A stretch of 64,000 bases of DNA, taken from Amycolatopsis palatopharyngis (GTDB lineage Bacteria; Actinomycetota; Actinomycetes; Mycobacteriales; Pseudonocardiaceae). Positions 52,620-61,960 of this stretch are shown in pieces. The DNA lies in assembly GCF_003385185.1 (NCBI RefSeq), contig NZ_PQHZ01000020.1:45984-109983 (forward strand), read 5' to 3'. Position numbers and translations under genes: made by a program. The first letter of the stretch is position 1, and the number at the start of each line of letters is the position of its first letter. The notes beneath the pieces were generated by a model. That model was not told the origin of the DNA. It did no database searches and was given only the letters and a program-made list of their open reading frames with translations.

Positions 52620-52823
52620 TCACAGCGGGGTGACGCCAGAGGCCTGCGGCCCCTTCTGTCCCTGCGTGATCTCGAACTGCACGCGCTGGTTCTCCTCGAG
52701 GGTACGGAAACCGTTGCCCTGAATCTCCGAGTAGTGCACGAAGACGTCAGCGCTGCCGTCCTCCGGTGCGATGAAGCCGAAGCCCTTTTCCGAGTTGAAC
52801 CACTTCACGGTGCCCTGTGTCAT
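52620..52823 (-). CDS. cspA: CspA-family cold-shock protein
   Basis: A 67-residue cold-shock domain with RNP1 KGFGFIAP and RNP2 VFVHYSEI, starting [17 protein letters not shown]. It binds single-stranded RNA or DNA and acts as an RNA chaperone. ATG 52823 has AAGCAGGAGAAAG upstream; 7 codons further back is a less likely start. The 5' side holds about 250 nt without a gene, room for the long leader that such genes often have. Confidence 0.96.
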   Translation of the reverse strand: MTQGTVKWFNSEKGFGFIAPEDGSADVFVHYSEIQGNGFRTLEENQRVQFEITQGQKGPQASGVTPL

Positions 52824-53082
52824 TCTTTCTCCTGCTTTCAACAACTTCTAACCTGCAAACCTTCTGACATCTCCGATGCCGCCGAAGCGACATCTCGGCC
52901 GACGTGCAGAACGGTGACTTCTACCGGATGGTGCCGGCGGAAAAAGAACCGCTCGCAACTCTGTCTTGCGAGCGTGAGGACACGAACACAAAAACTACGA
53001 CCGCGCCCTAGTCAACCACACACCGGCCGAACGCGACAGCCCGGGCGCCGTTAGGCCCCGTTCCAGCCGCGCTGCACAGCAC

Positions 53083-53313
53083 TCAGAGTCGTCCGACCAC
53101 CTGGTCAGACGCATAACCGCCCTGCGAAGGCAGGAGTCCGAGCATCGCCAGCATCTCGGCGCACTCTTCCGCGTCCTCACAGTGGCTGGCGACCGTACGT
53201 GCGGCCTGTCCTGCCTGGACGCCGAGCCGGACCTTCTCCTCGGCCTTCACCCCCGCCAGCCATCCCTTGTCCTCGGCGGGATCGGGCCGTCCGACGTGCC
53301 GTGACCAGGCCAT
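53083..53313 (-). CDS. Conserved small hypothetical protein
   Basis: A 76-residue polar protein containing LGVQAGQAARTVASHCEDAE and a short C-terminal segment LLPSQGGYASDQVVGRL. AAGG lies near the ATG and a 10-bp palindrome (GACATATGTC, 53339-53348) stands just upstream. Function unknown. Coding is supported by codon usage and a reasonable ribosome site. Confidence 0.65.
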   Translation of the reverse strand: MAWSRHVGRPDPAEDKGWLAGVKAEEKVRLGVQAGQAARTVASHCEDAEECAEMLAMLGLLPSQGGYASDQVVGRL

Positions 53314-53621
53314 CTGTCACCTTCTCTTCCGACGTGGTGACATATGTCGACACCAACGCCACGAACGGGATTCATGCAACGCGTTCTCACCGGGGCGGGT
53401 CAGCGGGACACAAACCATCCGCATGGACATTCACTAATACGGACATTCCCATCATGACACCCCTTCGCCCCGCCACAACCCCCGAACGCAAATTAGTTTC
53501 CGAGCGGTCGGTTGGCCTTCGATGGTGACAAGTCCGGGAAGACACATGTTTTTGCGAAGCAACTTCACGGACGATCGTTGACTCCGAGGCGTTACGGCCA
53601 CCCTGCGGCCCGCACACGACG
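53314..53621. other. No gene recognised
   Basis: About 300 nt between the small protein gene and the tmRNA terminator. No coding frame with a ribosome site or RNA-like fold was found apart from the short palindrome GACATATGTC at 53339-53348. Confidence 0.4.
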
Positions 53622-53654
53622 AAGCGGCCCCTTCCCGGTCGGAAGGGGCCGCTT
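53622..53654 (-). terminator. Terminator of tmRNA
   Basis: A perfect 14-bp inverted repeat (AAGCGGCCCCTTCC and complement) with a 5-nt loop, 10 nt past the tmRNA 3' end on the minus strand. Confidence 0.85.
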
Positions 53655-53664
53655 CGCTGAAGGG

Positions 53665-54057
53665 TGGAGGTGCCGGGAATTGAACCCGGGTCCTCTGGCG
53701 CCTCTCCAGGGCTTCTCCGTGCGCAGTTCGCTGTGCCTCTACTTGGCCCCATCGGTCACGCGAACAAGCCGATGTGACGGGCCCAGCCACTGTTGGTTTC
53801 CCAACCGGTCCCCGTGGCCGGGGCCGGCGGTAAGCCTCCTAGCTGATGCCGGCGACCGGGTCGGAGGCATACCCGGGCCGACAGTCCTCACTCTCGCTTA
53901 GGCAGCGAGAGCGAAGTCGCCACGCGAAGCGTTGGCGACCTGGACGCGCTCATTAGAGTTGGCGCATATTCGTTTGCGATGACGCTTACGGTGGTCTCTC
54001 GCCTGCACCGGCACGCTTCCCCTGAATCAACGTCCAAAGTCGAAACCGTTCACCCCC
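53665..54057 (-). ncRNA. ssrA: tmRNA (SsrA)
   Basis: A 393-nt transfer-messenger RNA. The tRNA-like ends pair GGGGGTG (5') with CACCTCC (3', one G-U pair), with the T arm GGGTTCAATTCCCGG, and the 5' region begins GGGGGTGAACGGTTTCGAC. The tag frame lies at 53963-53898: it begins ANSNERVQVA and ends GDFALAA, followed by TAA. The encoded tag of about 21 residues is longer than the 10-15 usual elsewhere. It rescues stalled ribosomes together with SmpB, encoded at 59463-59945. Confidence 0.96.
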
Positions 54058-54237
54058 TAGGGCTTGTCTACATCCACACCAGGATAACGCCTGGGGCAAG
54101 CCGGATATTTCCCGCGCCACCCGAGGTGTCCTGGTGGGGTTGTCCCCACCACACGAACGCCCGTCCCCACCATCGTCTCACCGCGCTCACCAGGCCATTC
54201 TTGGTTCATGTCGCTCATGACAGGAAGGAGCCAGGTG

Positions 54238-54933
54238 ATGGCCCCGGCACCCACCGGCCGCGCAGCGGCCAGCACACGTCCCAGGCTCGGCGGATCGATG
54301 ACCTACCTGCTGCTGAACTTTCCCCTCGGCATCTTCTGGTTCGTGGCACTGGTCGCCCTGATCGCGGTGGGCGTCTCCACGGCGATCATCTGGATCGGCG
54401 TGCCCATCGCGGCATTCGCGGTCCTGCTCTGGCGCGGCGGCGCCAGGCTGGAGCGGGCACGGACCGCGGCTCTGCTGCACACGTTGATCCCGATGCCGTA
54501 CCGGCCACTGCCGGAGGGCGGGCAGAAGGCGCGCTGGACGGCACGGCTGCGGGACGCGGCGACCTGGCGTGACCTGGTCTACCTGGTGTTGCTGTTCCCC
54601 CTCGGCGTCATCGAGTTCGTCCTGCTGATCACGACCTGGTCGGTCTCACTTGCCCTGCTGACGCTGCCGATCTACTACCGCTACCTGCCAGAGGGCGCCT
54701 ACTACTTCCCCGCGTGGGACATTCGCTGGATCACCGTCGATACGACCGTGGCCGCGCTGCCGTGGGCCGCCCTCGGTGTCCTGTTCGTCGCCGCCACAGT
54801 GGTCTTCACCCGTGCGCTGGCGGGGATGCATGCCACGTTCGCCCGAAGCCTCCTCGGCCCGGCGCGCGGTCGCGAACACGAGACCGAGGACCTCTCCCGG
54901 GCACGGCCGATCGACACGGTGGCAGGATGGTGA
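54238..54933 (+). CDS. Stand-alone sensor-domain membrane protein
   Basis: A 231-residue protein of the 'sensor' family (Pfam Sensor). Pairs of hydrophobic helices surround the conserved WRDLVYLVLLFPLG and RYLPEGAY segments. ATG 54238 has AAGGAG 7 nt before it; the first ATG at 54208 has none. The same fold is the N-terminal part of the kinase encoded next; there the pattern is TWRDLAYLMICFPLGILEF. It probably modulates the kinase or senses the same stimulus. The kinase frame opens across its end. Confidence 0.85.
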   Translation: MAPAPTGRAAASTRPRLGGSMTYLLLNFPLGIFWFVALVALIAVGVSTAIIWIGVPIAAFAVLLWRGGARLERARTAALLHTLIPMPYRPLPEGGQKARWTARLRDAATWRDLVYLVLLFPLGVIEFVLLITTWSVSLALLTLPIYYRYLPEGAYYFPAWDIRWITVDTTVAALPWAALGVLFVAATVVFTRALAGMHATFARSLLGPARGREHETEDLSRARPIDTVAGW

Positions 54934-54974
54934 CCGGCACCATCGACACTGCTCATCCGCAGGGAGGCCGCTCG

Positions 54975-56105
54975 ATGGCCGAGGGCAGTATGGACGTTGA
55001 CCAGCGCCGGCCGATCGCGGTGAAGGCCATCGCCTTCATGATCGCCAGCTTTCCGCTGCGCCTGCTGCAGTTCATCCTCATCGTCACAGGCGGCCTCGTC
55101 GGCCTCGCCACCGTCATCATCTGGGTCGGCCTGCCGATCCTGCTCGGTACGACACAACTGGTCCGCTGGCTCGGCGACCTGGAGCGGCGCTGGGCGCGGA
55201 AGATGCTCGGTATCCCGCTGGCCGACGCCGAACGCCTCCCGGCCGGCGGAAACGTCCTCCGGCGCTGGCGCGTCCACCTCGTCGACTCCTCCACCTGGCG
55301 CGATCTCGCCTATCTGATGATCTGCTTTCCGCTGGGTATCCTCGAATTCGCCGTCGGACTGACCTCGATCATCCTCCTGCCGATGGCCATCTGGGTGGTC
55401 CCATGGATCGGCTGGGCCCACGGCAGACTGGCGATGGCTCTGCTCGGACCGGACCGGAGCCAGCGGCTGGAGCACAAAGCCGAGCGGCTGCAGGCTTCCC
55501 GTGCGCGCGGCGTCGACGCGGCCGAGGCCGAACGCAGGCGGATCGAACGCGACCTGCACGACGGCGCACAGCAACGCCTCGTCGCGGTGGCGATGAGCCT
55601 CGGCCGGGCCAAGTCCAAACTCGACAAGGACCCGGAAGCCGTACGCGCACTCATCAACGAGGCGCACTCCGATGCCAAACTGGCGGTCTCCGAACTACGC
55701 GACCTCGCCAGGGGGATCTATCCCGCGGTGCTGGCCGATCGCGGTCTGGACGCGGCACTGTCGGCACAGGCCGCGAAGTCCCCGATCAGGGTCGAGGTCT
55801 CCGTCGACGTCGACCCACGCCCACCGGCCGCTGTGGAGACCACGGCGTACTTCATCGTCGGTGAGACACTGACGAACATCGCCAAGCATTCCGGGGCCAA
55901 CGAGGCCCGTGTGCGGGTCTGGCGTACCGGGGACACGGTCACCGTCGAGGTCACCGACAACGGTCACGGGGGCGCGGAGATACGCCCGGGGGGTGGGCTC
56001 GCGGGCCTCGCGGATCGGGCTGCAACGATTGACGGCGTCATCACTGTCGTCAGCCCGCCAGCAGGCCCCACGGTGGTCCGCGCCGACCTGCCCTGCACCT
56101 GGTGA
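54975..56105 (+). CDS. Sensor histidine kinase (HisKA_3) with sensor domain
   Basis: A 376-residue kinase. Residues 1-160 form a membrane sensor domain with four helices; then HisKA_3 with RRRIERDLHDGAQQRLVAVA (phospho-His in DLHDGAQ) and HATPase with NIAKHSGA and GGLAGLADRA. GGGAGG precedes ATG 54975; another ATG at 54927 overlaps the upstream stop. The response regulator follows after 27 nt. A complete three-gene signalling unit is formed with the sensor-domain protein. Confidence 0.9.
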   Translation: MAEGSMDVDQRRPIAVKAIAFMIASFPLRLLQFILIVTGGLVGLATVIIWVGLPILLGTTQLVRWLGDLERRWARKMLGIPLADAERLPAGGNVLRRWRVHLVDSSTWRDLAYLMICFPLGILEFAVGLTSIILLPMAIWVVPWIGWAHGRLAMALLGPDRSQRLEHKAERLQASRARGVDAAEAERRRIERDLHDGAQQRLVAVAMSLGRAKSKLDKDPEAVRALINEAHSDAKLAVSELRDLARGIYPAVLADRGLDAALSAQAAKSPIRVEVSVDVDPRPPAAVETTAYFIVGETLTNIAKHSGANEARVRVWRTGDTVTVEVTDNGHGGAEIRPGGGLAGLADRAATIDGVITVVSPPAGPTVVRADLPCTW

Positions 56106-56132
56106 GCTGACCCATCACTGGGGAGTCACCAG

Positions 56133-56777
56133 ATGCGTGTGGTCATCGCCGAGGACGCCGTCCTCCTGCGCGCGGGAGTGCAACGCCTGCTCGCCGACGA
56201 GGGCATCGACACAGTGGCGGCGGTGGACAACGGGGACGACCTGGTCGCCGCCATCGAGGAACACCGGCCCGACCTGGCCATCGTCGACGTGCGCATGCCA
56301 CCGACCTTCACCGACGAGGGCCTGCGCGCCGCCTTCCGGGCCAGGGAGGTGGTCCCCGGTCTACCGGTGCTCGTGCTCTCCCAGTACGTCGAGGAGAGCT
56401 ACGCCGTGGAGCTGCTGTCCGCTGGTGCGGGCGGAATCGGTTACCTGTTGAAGGAGCGTGTCGCGGATGTCGCCGACTTCCTGGACGCGGTGCACCGGGT
56501 CTCGGGCGGCGGCACCGCCATTGACCCCGACGTGATCGCGCAGCTGATGGCACGCGGCCGGAAGAACCCGCTGGACGCGCTCACCGCGCGGGAGTCCGAG
56601 GTACTCGGACTGATGGCACAGGGACTGTCGAACACCGCCATCGCCAACACCCTCGTGGTCTCCCACGGCGCGGTGGAGAAGCACATCGGCAACATCTTCG
56701 CCAAGCTGGGACTCGAGGCCAGCGCCGAAGAACACCGGCGGGTACGCGCAGTGCTCACGTACCTCGGACGGACCTGA
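56133..56777 (+). CDS. NarL/LuxR-type response regulator
   Basis: A 214-residue regulator: receiver domain (ED at 8-9, phospho-Asp in PDLAIVDVRMPP, Lys in YLLKERV) and LuxR helix-turn-helix (LTARESEVLGLMAQGLSNTAIA, then HGAVEKHIGNIFAKLGL). GGGGAGTC precedes the ATG. It is the partner of the kinase just upstream. The regulated genes are not obvious. Confidence 0.94.
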   Translation: MRVVIAEDAVLLRAGVQRLLADEGIDTVAAVDNGDDLVAAIEEHRPDLAIVDVRMPPTFTDEGLRAAFRAREVVPGLPVLVLSQYVEESYAVELLSAGAGGIGYLLKERVADVADFLDAVHRVSGGGTAIDPDVIAQLMARGRKNPLDALTARESEVLGLMAQGLSNTAIANTLVVSHGAVEKHIGNIFAKLGLEASAEEHRRVRAVLTYLGRT

Positions 56778-56913
56778 CCGACCCTCGGGACTCCACCCTC
56801 CGCGACCATTCGGCCCACCGGGGATCACCCGTCTGAGGGCGGTCCGGCCAAGGGCCGCTCGCCTACGATTGTTGACGCGAGACAACGCCGGAGACGGGTG
56901 AGGAGGGCTGGCG

Positions 56914-57132
56914 ATGACCGCGATGAGCGTGCGGTTCTTCGGAGGACCGCTCGACGGCAGGATCCAGGACCTCGGTGCTGCCGAACCTGTCTGTGGCAGC
57001 GTGATGCGCCACGTCCACCTGCACGACGGCCCCAAGATCGAGACGCACTACCAGCTCGGCTACACCGATCGCACCGGGTGGGAGTACCGGCTCTGCGGGT
57101 TGCCCGCGCCAGACGAGGTCGGCGAGCGGTAG
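56914..57132 (+). CDS. Conserved small hypothetical protein
   Basis: A 72-residue protein beginning MTAMSVRFFGGPLDGRIQDL and containing a HYQLGYTDRTGWEYRL segment. GGAGG lies about 8 nt before the ATG. It resembles small single-domain proteins found in many actinobacteria, but no role is known. It stands alone between the regulator and the acyltransferase gene. Confidence 0.72.
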   Translation: MTAMSVRFFGGPLDGRIQDLGAAEPVCGSVMRHVHLHDGPKIETHYQLGYTDRTGWEYRLCGLPAPDEVGER

Positions 57133-57226
57133 GGCACACCCCACCGGCTCACTGGGGAAAAGCTGACTCCGAAGAGACCGGCTGGCACGGCTGTGCCGGG
57201 CAGGCGCCCCGACCAGGCTCTGGGGT

Positions 57227-58567
57227 ATGCCCAAGCCCAGCATCAGCCCGTCTCGCACCCGGGATCCGTTCCTCGATCTCGTTCGGACGATGGCAGTCCT
57301 CGCCGTGGTCGGCCAGCACTGGATCATGCCGGTTCTCGGCTACGACAACTCGACGGTCGCCACCGGAAATGCCCTCACCACCCCCGGCTGGTGGGCGTTC
57401 ACCTGGCTCTCCCAGGTGATGCCCCTGGTCTTCTTCGCCGGTGGCGCGGCGAACCTGATCTCACTGGGACGATCCACGAACACGCGACTCTGGCTCGGCG
57501 CAAGGGTGCACAGGTTGCTACTGCCCGTGCTGCCACTGATAGCCGTCTGGTTGGTGATACCAGAACTGTTGCGCGGTCTCGGAGTTCCCGAGCAGCCGTT
57601 GCAGGTGGCTGGCTCCATAGCCGCCCAGTTGCTCTGGTTCCTCGCCGTCTACCTGCTGACCGTGCTGGCGACCCCGCTGCTGGCCGCCGCGCACCGCCGG
57701 TGGGGTCTGGCAGTGCCCCTTGCGCTCGCCGGCGCGGCCGCGCTCGTCGACGTCGCCCGGTTCGCGGACGTCCCGCTGGTCGGCTATGCCAACGCGGTGT
57801 TCGTCTGGCTCGCGGTGCACCAACTCGGCTTCCACTACACGCGGGGACGCCTCGGCGAACTCCACGGACGTCGTGCACTCGGCCTGGCCGCGGGCGGCTT
57901 CTCGATCACCGCGCTGTTGGTACTCGCCGGCCCGTACCCGGCCAGCATGATCGGTATGTCCGGTGCGCCGATGTCCAACATGAGCCCACCGACTGTGCTG
58001 CTGACCTTCCTCGCCGTCGGCCAGATCGGCCTGCTGCTCGCCGCGCGTCCAGCACTGAACGCGCTGGCGGCCCGGCCGGGCCCGCGCGCCGCACTGTCCT
58101 GGCTCGGGCCGCGGTTCATGACCGTCTACCTCTGGCATATGCCCGCCCTGATCGTCGTGGCAGGGGTGACCGTGCTCGGACTGGGCTACGCCACTCCGGC
58201 TCCCGGTTCCCTGGACTGGTTCGCGGCGATGCCGGTGTGGCTGCTGCTGGCCGGCGCGGTACTACTCGGCCTGCTCCGAGTGTTCGGCCGGTTCGAGGTC
58301 CGGCAGGCCGCCGTGGCGGCTGTGGTGCCCACCGTGCAGCTGGTGGCGGCGGGGGTGCTGGGCTCCACCGGACTGCTGGGCCTCGCCGCTGGCGGTTTCA
58401 CCACGCCACCGGGAGCCGATCTGCTCGGCGGGCCGCTCCCCTGGGTGGCAATCGTGTTGGGCGCCTACCTGCTCACCAACCGGCCGCTGCCGGTGCGGCA
58501 GGCCGGCGTGCAACTGTTGACCCGGAGCGTCGCGACCTGGAACTCCGCCCGCGGGACGAGGGTCTGA
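57227..58567 (+). CDS. Integral-membrane acyltransferase (family 3)
   Basis: A 446-residue protein of the Acyl_transf_3 family with about ten transmembrane helices. The family start RDPFLDLVRTMAVLAVVGQHW holds the conserved Arg and His. Such enzymes O-acylate sugars, lipids or peptidoglycan outside the membrane. No glycosyl or lipid genes adjoin it, so the acceptor cannot be guessed. Its end is 5 nt from the convergent amidohydrolase. Confidence 0.88.
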   Translation: MPKPSISPSRTRDPFLDLVRTMAVLAVVGQHWIMPVLGYDNSTVATGNALTTPGWWAFTWLSQVMPLVFFAGGAANLISLGRSTNTRLWLGARVHRLLLPVLPLIAVWLVIPELLRGLGVPEQPLQVAGSIAAQLLWFLAVYLLTVLATPLLAAAHRRWGLAVPLALAGAAALVDVARFADVPLVGYANAVFVWLAVHQLGFHYTRGRLGELHGRRALGLAAGGFSITALLVLAGPYPASMIGMSGAPMSNMSPPTVLLTFLAVGQIGLLLAARPALNALAARPGPRAALSWLGPRFMTVYLWHMPALIVVAGVTVLGLGYATPAPGSLDWFAAMPVWLLLAGAVLLGLLRVFGRFEVRQAAVAAVVPTVQLVAAGVLGSTGLLGLAAGGFTTPPGADLLGGPLPWVAIVLGAYLLTNRPLPVRQAGVQLLTRSVATWNSARGTRV

Positions 58568-58572
58568 GCTCG

Positions 58573-59466
58573 TCAGAGCCTGAGCAGTGCGGCAGGCGTG
58601 TCGTGCAGGACCGCCCGCAGGAACGGCAGGCCGAGGCGCTCGTCCTCGGCCCAGGCCGCGATCGCCCGCAACTGCGTGGCATAGGGGTACGGGATGTTCG
58701 GGAAGTCGGTACCGAGGACGATTCGTTCCGGCGAGCGGGCCAGCCGGTCAGTCCAGTCGGGCGGCAGGGGTGTGGTCTGCTCGGTGAAGGGCACGCCGAC
58801 CATCGTCGTGTCCAGGTAGACGCGGGGATACCGCTCGACCAGGTCGAAGGCGGCTTCGTACTCCGGCATCGCGGCGTGGGCCAGCACGGCGGTCAGCTTG
58901 GGGTGGCGGACGAGAACCTGCTCGAAGATGTCGAGTCCGGTGTGCGTGCCGCGCAGCGGCCCGTGCCCACAGTGGATCACCACGGGAACGCCGCTGTCCG
59001 CGAGCGCGCCCCAGGCCTCGTCGAGCAGCGGGTCCCGCGGATCGTAGCCACCCACCTGTACGTGGGCCTTCACGCATCGCACCCCGGACCGCAGGGCGGA
59101 GTCCACGTAGGACGCGGCGCCCGGTTCGGGGAAGAGGGTCGCGGTGGGTACGGCGTCCGGCTCCCGTTCGGCGAACTCCATCGCCCACCCGGTCAGCCAC
59201 TCGGCCATTCCCGGTTTGTGTGGGTAGACCAACGGCGCGAACCGGACGACCCCCAGCCGCCGCAACGTCGCCAGCCGGTCCTGCTCGGACTGCCGGTAGT
59301 GGATCGGCCAGGCCATCCCGTAGTTCTGCTCGGCCTGGTCGAAGTAGGCCCAGACCTTCCGCATAACAGGCTCGGGCAGGAAGTGGACGTGCATGTCCAC
59401 GATGCCGTCCAGTCCGAGGGAACGCAGCCAGGGCTGAACGTCCTCATCGGACTCCGGCAGGCTCAC
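58573..59466 (-). CDS. Metal-dependent amidohydrolase (amidohydrolase_2 family)
   Basis: A 297-residue TIM-barrel hydrolase: metal motif [10 protein letters not shown], later HCGHGP and [13 protein letters not shown], with the final Asp in [11 protein letters not shown]. The family includes decarboxylases of aromatic acids and lactonases. GTG 59466 overlaps the smpB stop (GTGA), linking it to the smpB message. Substrate unknown; it is not obviously tied to the aromatic cluster 50 kb away. Confidence 0.86.
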   Translation of the reverse strand: MSLPESDEDVQPWLRSLGLDGIVDMHVHFLPEPVMRKVWAYFDQAEQNYGMAWPIHYRQSEQDRLATLRRLGVVRFAPLVYPHKPGMAEWLTGWAMEFAEREPDAVPTATLFPEPGAASYVDSALRSGVRCVKAHVQVGGYDPRDPLLDEAWGALADSGVPVVIHCGHGPLRGTHTGLDIFEQVLVRHPKLTAVLAHAAMPEYEAAFDLVERYPRVYLDTTMVGVPFTEQTTPLPPDWTDRLARSPERIVLGTDFPNIPYPYATQLRAIAAWAEDERLGLPFLRAVLHDTPAALLRL

Positions 59467-59945
59467 TTTCGGTACTTTCCCTTCACCGCTCGGCCCATCG
59501 CCCGCTCGACTTCCTTCCTGGCGTCGCGCTTGGCGATGTCCTGGCGCTTGTCGTAGGCCTTCTTGCCCTTGGCGAGCGCCAGTTCGACCTTGACCTTGCC
59601 GTCCTTGAAGTACATCGACAACGGGACCAGGCTCAGCCCGCTCTCCTTGGTCTTGCCGATCAGCCGCTCGATCTCGCCACGATGCAGCAGCAGCTTGCGG
59701 TGCCGCCGCGCCTCGTGGTTGGTCCAGGTGCCGTGCGTGTACTCCGGGATGTGCACGTTCCGCAGCCACACCTCGCCGTCGTCCACTGTCGCGAACGCGT
59801 CGGCCAGTGAGGCCTTGCCGGCGCGCAGGCTCTTCACCTCGGTACCCACCAGAACCAGCCCGGCCTCGTAGGTGTCCAGGATCGAGTAGTCGTGCCGCGC
59901 TCTGCGGTTGGACACGATTACCTTGCGGCCGAGTTCCTTGGGCAT
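59463..59945 (-). CDS. smpB: SsrA-binding protein SmpB
   Basis: A 160-residue protein with the canonical core: [58 protein letters not shown] and a basic tail ([20 protein letters not shown]). It binds the tmRNA and takes it to the ribosome; the tmRNA gene lies about 6 kb away in this window. It belongs to the prfB-ftsE-ftsX-smpB group on the minus strand. Confidence 0.98.
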   Translation of the reverse strand: MPKELGRKVIVSNRRARHDYSILDTYEAGLVLVGTEVKSLRAGKASLADAFATVDDGEVWLRNVHIPEYTHGTWTNHEARRHRKLLLHRGEIERLIGKTKESGLSLVPLSMYFKDGKVKVELALAKGKKAYDKRQDIAKRDARKEVERAMGRAVKGKYRK

Positions 59946-60051
59946 GGCGCAACCCTACGTGTTCGATTTCCAGGTCGCAGCAGGGTTATCAGTTGCGACG
60001 CGGAGCGTCCTGCTGGGGCGGTGGCCGGGTGACCGGTGGGCTAGGACAGTG

Positions 60052-60951
60052 CTAGTGCCGGACGTACAGGCGGAGCGTGACATAGCCCGTGATGGCAGAG
60101 ATCAGTACCGAAACACCCAGCAGGATGGGCGCGACGGGGAACAACACGTTCAGCAGGGATATCTGCGGAATGATGCCACCGGTCGCGCCGAGTACCTGTT
60201 CGAAGAACACGAACTTGCCCGCGACCAGCAGACCGATCGACAGGACCGCACCGATCAAGCCTGCGACAACCGCCTCGAGCAGGAACGGCAGCTGGGTGTA
60301 CCAGCGGGTCGCGCCGACCAGACGCATGATGCCGACCTCGGTGCGGCGGGTGAACGCCGACAGCTGGATGGTGTTGGAGATCAGCAGCAACGCGGCCATC
60401 GCCTGGATCAGCGCGATGATGAAGGTCATGTTGCGAACGCTGTTGAGCACGCCGAAGAAGCGGTCCAGGAACTTGTTCTGATCGTTGATGTCGTTCACCC
60501 CGGCCTGACCGGAGTACTCCTGCACGATCACTTCACTGCGTTCCGGATCGAACAGCTTCACCTGTAGCGAAGCGGGCAGCGACTCCGGCCTGGCGAGCTC
60601 CACGAGCTCCGGCTGACCCTCGAAGATCTGCTTGAACCGCTCGAAGGCCTCTTCCCGGTTCTCGAACACAACGGACTCGACGGCCGGGTTGCTTTCCAGC
60701 TGCTGACGCAGCGACGCGCACGGCTCCTGTGAGCAGGTCGGGTCGTTGGCGCTGACGTCGGCGGTGAGGTTCACGGACACTTCGACGTCGTCGAGGTAGC
60801 TCACCCTCATCTTGTCGATGGTGTTGACCACCAACAGGCCACCGCCCAGCATGGCGAGCGAGATCGCCGTGGTGAGGATCATCGCGATGGTCATCGTGAC
60901 GTTCCGGCGCAAGCCGGTGATGACCTCGCTGAACACGAAACTGGCACGCAT
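60052..60951 (-). CDS. ftsX: Cell-division protein FtsX
   Basis: A 299-residue protein, the length usual for actinobacteria: N-terminal helix, an extracytoplasmic domain (about 50-165, with Cys in DPTCSQEPCASLRQQLE), and three C-terminal helices (FIIALIQAMAALLLISNTIQ, VVAGLIGAVLSIGLLVAG, and a last one before ITGYVTLRLYVRH). It works with FtsE to activate a cell-wall hydrolase. ATG 60951 fits the family start MRASFVFSEVITGLRRN. The gap to ftsE is 64 nt. Confidence 0.96.
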   Translation of the reverse strand: MRASFVFSEVITGLRRNVTMTIAMILTTAISLAMLGGGLLVVNTIDKMRVSYLDDVEVSVNLTADVSANDPTCSQEPCASLRQQLESNPAVESVVFENREEAFERFKQIFEGQPELVELARPESLPASLQVKLFDPERSEVIVQEYSGQAGVNDINDQNKFLDRFFGVLNSVRNMTFIIALIQAMAALLLISNTIQLSAFTRRTEVGIMRLVGATRWYTQLPFLLEAVVAGLIGAVLSIGLLVAGKFVFFEQVLGATGGIIPQISLLNVLFPVAPILLGVSVLISAITGYVTLRLYVRH

Positions 60952-61015
60952 CGGGGCGGATATCCTTGGGTCGGGGTTACGGGGTGAGGCGGGGGTGCGC
61001 TGAGCGTACGGCGGG

Positions 61016-61705
61016 TCAGCGCCCGACGCCGTACACACCTCGCTTGTCATCACGGATGACCTTGCCGAGCTGCAACTCGACAACACGTCGGCGCATGGAG
61101 TCCACGATCGAGTGGTCGTGGGTCGCCATCAGCACGGTCGTGCCGGTGCGGTTGATTCGCTCGAGCAGCAGCATGATGTCCTGGCTCGTGTCGGGATCCA
61201 GGTTTCCGGTCGGCTCGTCGGCCAGCAGGACCAGGGGCCGGTTGACGAACGCCCTGGCGATCGCGACCCGCTGCTGCTCACCACCGGAGAGTTCGTTGGG
61301 CATACGGTCGGCCTTGCCGTCCAGGCCGACCAGTTCGAGCACCTCCGGCACGACCTTCGTGATGGTGTGCTTCGGCTTGCCGATGACCTCGAGTGCGAAC
61401 GCGACGTTCTCCGAGACGGTCTTGTTGGCCAGCAGCCGGAAGTCCTGGAACACGCAGCCGATCGTCTGGCGCAGCCGGGGGACTCTGCGCCGGGCCATCT
61501 TCGCGACGTCGAAGTTCGACACGTAGACACGGCCTTTGCTCGGCACTTCCTCGCGCAGCAACAGCCGGAGGAACGTCGACTTGCCCGAGCCCGATGGGCC
61601 GATCAGGAAGACGAACTCGCCCTTGTCCACATCGACGGACACACCGTCAAGCGCCGGACGCGTCGACGTCTTGTAGGACTTGGAAACACTTTCGAGCCGG
61701 ATCAC
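61016..61705 (-). CDS. ftsE: Cell-division ABC ATPase FtsE
   Basis: A 229-residue ATPase: Walker [12 protein letters not shown]-loop FQDFRLL, signature [15 protein letters not shown], Walker [15 protein letters not shown], switch THD. GTG 61705 gives the standard family start ([12 protein letters not shown]), whereas the longer frame from 61729 adds 8 unlikely residues. It pairs with FtsX downstream. Confidence 0.97.
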   Translation of the reverse strand: MIRLESVSKSYKTSTRPALDGVSVDVDKGEFVFLIGPSGSGKSTFLRLLLREEVPSKGRVYVSNFDVAKMARRRVPRLRQTIGCVFQDFRLLANKTVSENVAFALEVIGKPKHTITKVVPEVLELVGLDGKADRMPNELSGGEQQRVAIARAFVNRPLVLLADEPTGNLDPDTSQDIMLLLERINRTGTTVLMATHDHSIVDSMRRRVVELQLGKVIRDDKRGVYGVGR

Positions 61706-61960
61706 GGTGGGCCATCCTACCCATGGCACCCGTTAAGCCCTGGTTGCCTCCGGTTTCACCGCTTCCGCCCCAGCCCTCCCGCACCCCAAGGATGGGGTGT
61801 CTGCAAGTACCACCGAGCAAGATCACCTGCGCAGCTTTCTACCGCCGACCGGCGAAGCCCTGAGCGAGGGTGTCGGCCCTGCGGGCACCGGTTGGCGGCG
61901 GAAAACTGCGCTGTGGATCTTGCTTGGGCGTACTTGCAGACGTACCAAGCCGGGGACGGG

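Noticed and set aside
57193..59556. A 787-codon plus-strand frame over the acyltransferase and amidohydrolase genes
   Set aside because: It spans a convergent gene junction and has low-complexity Arg-rich sequence; it is a shadow.
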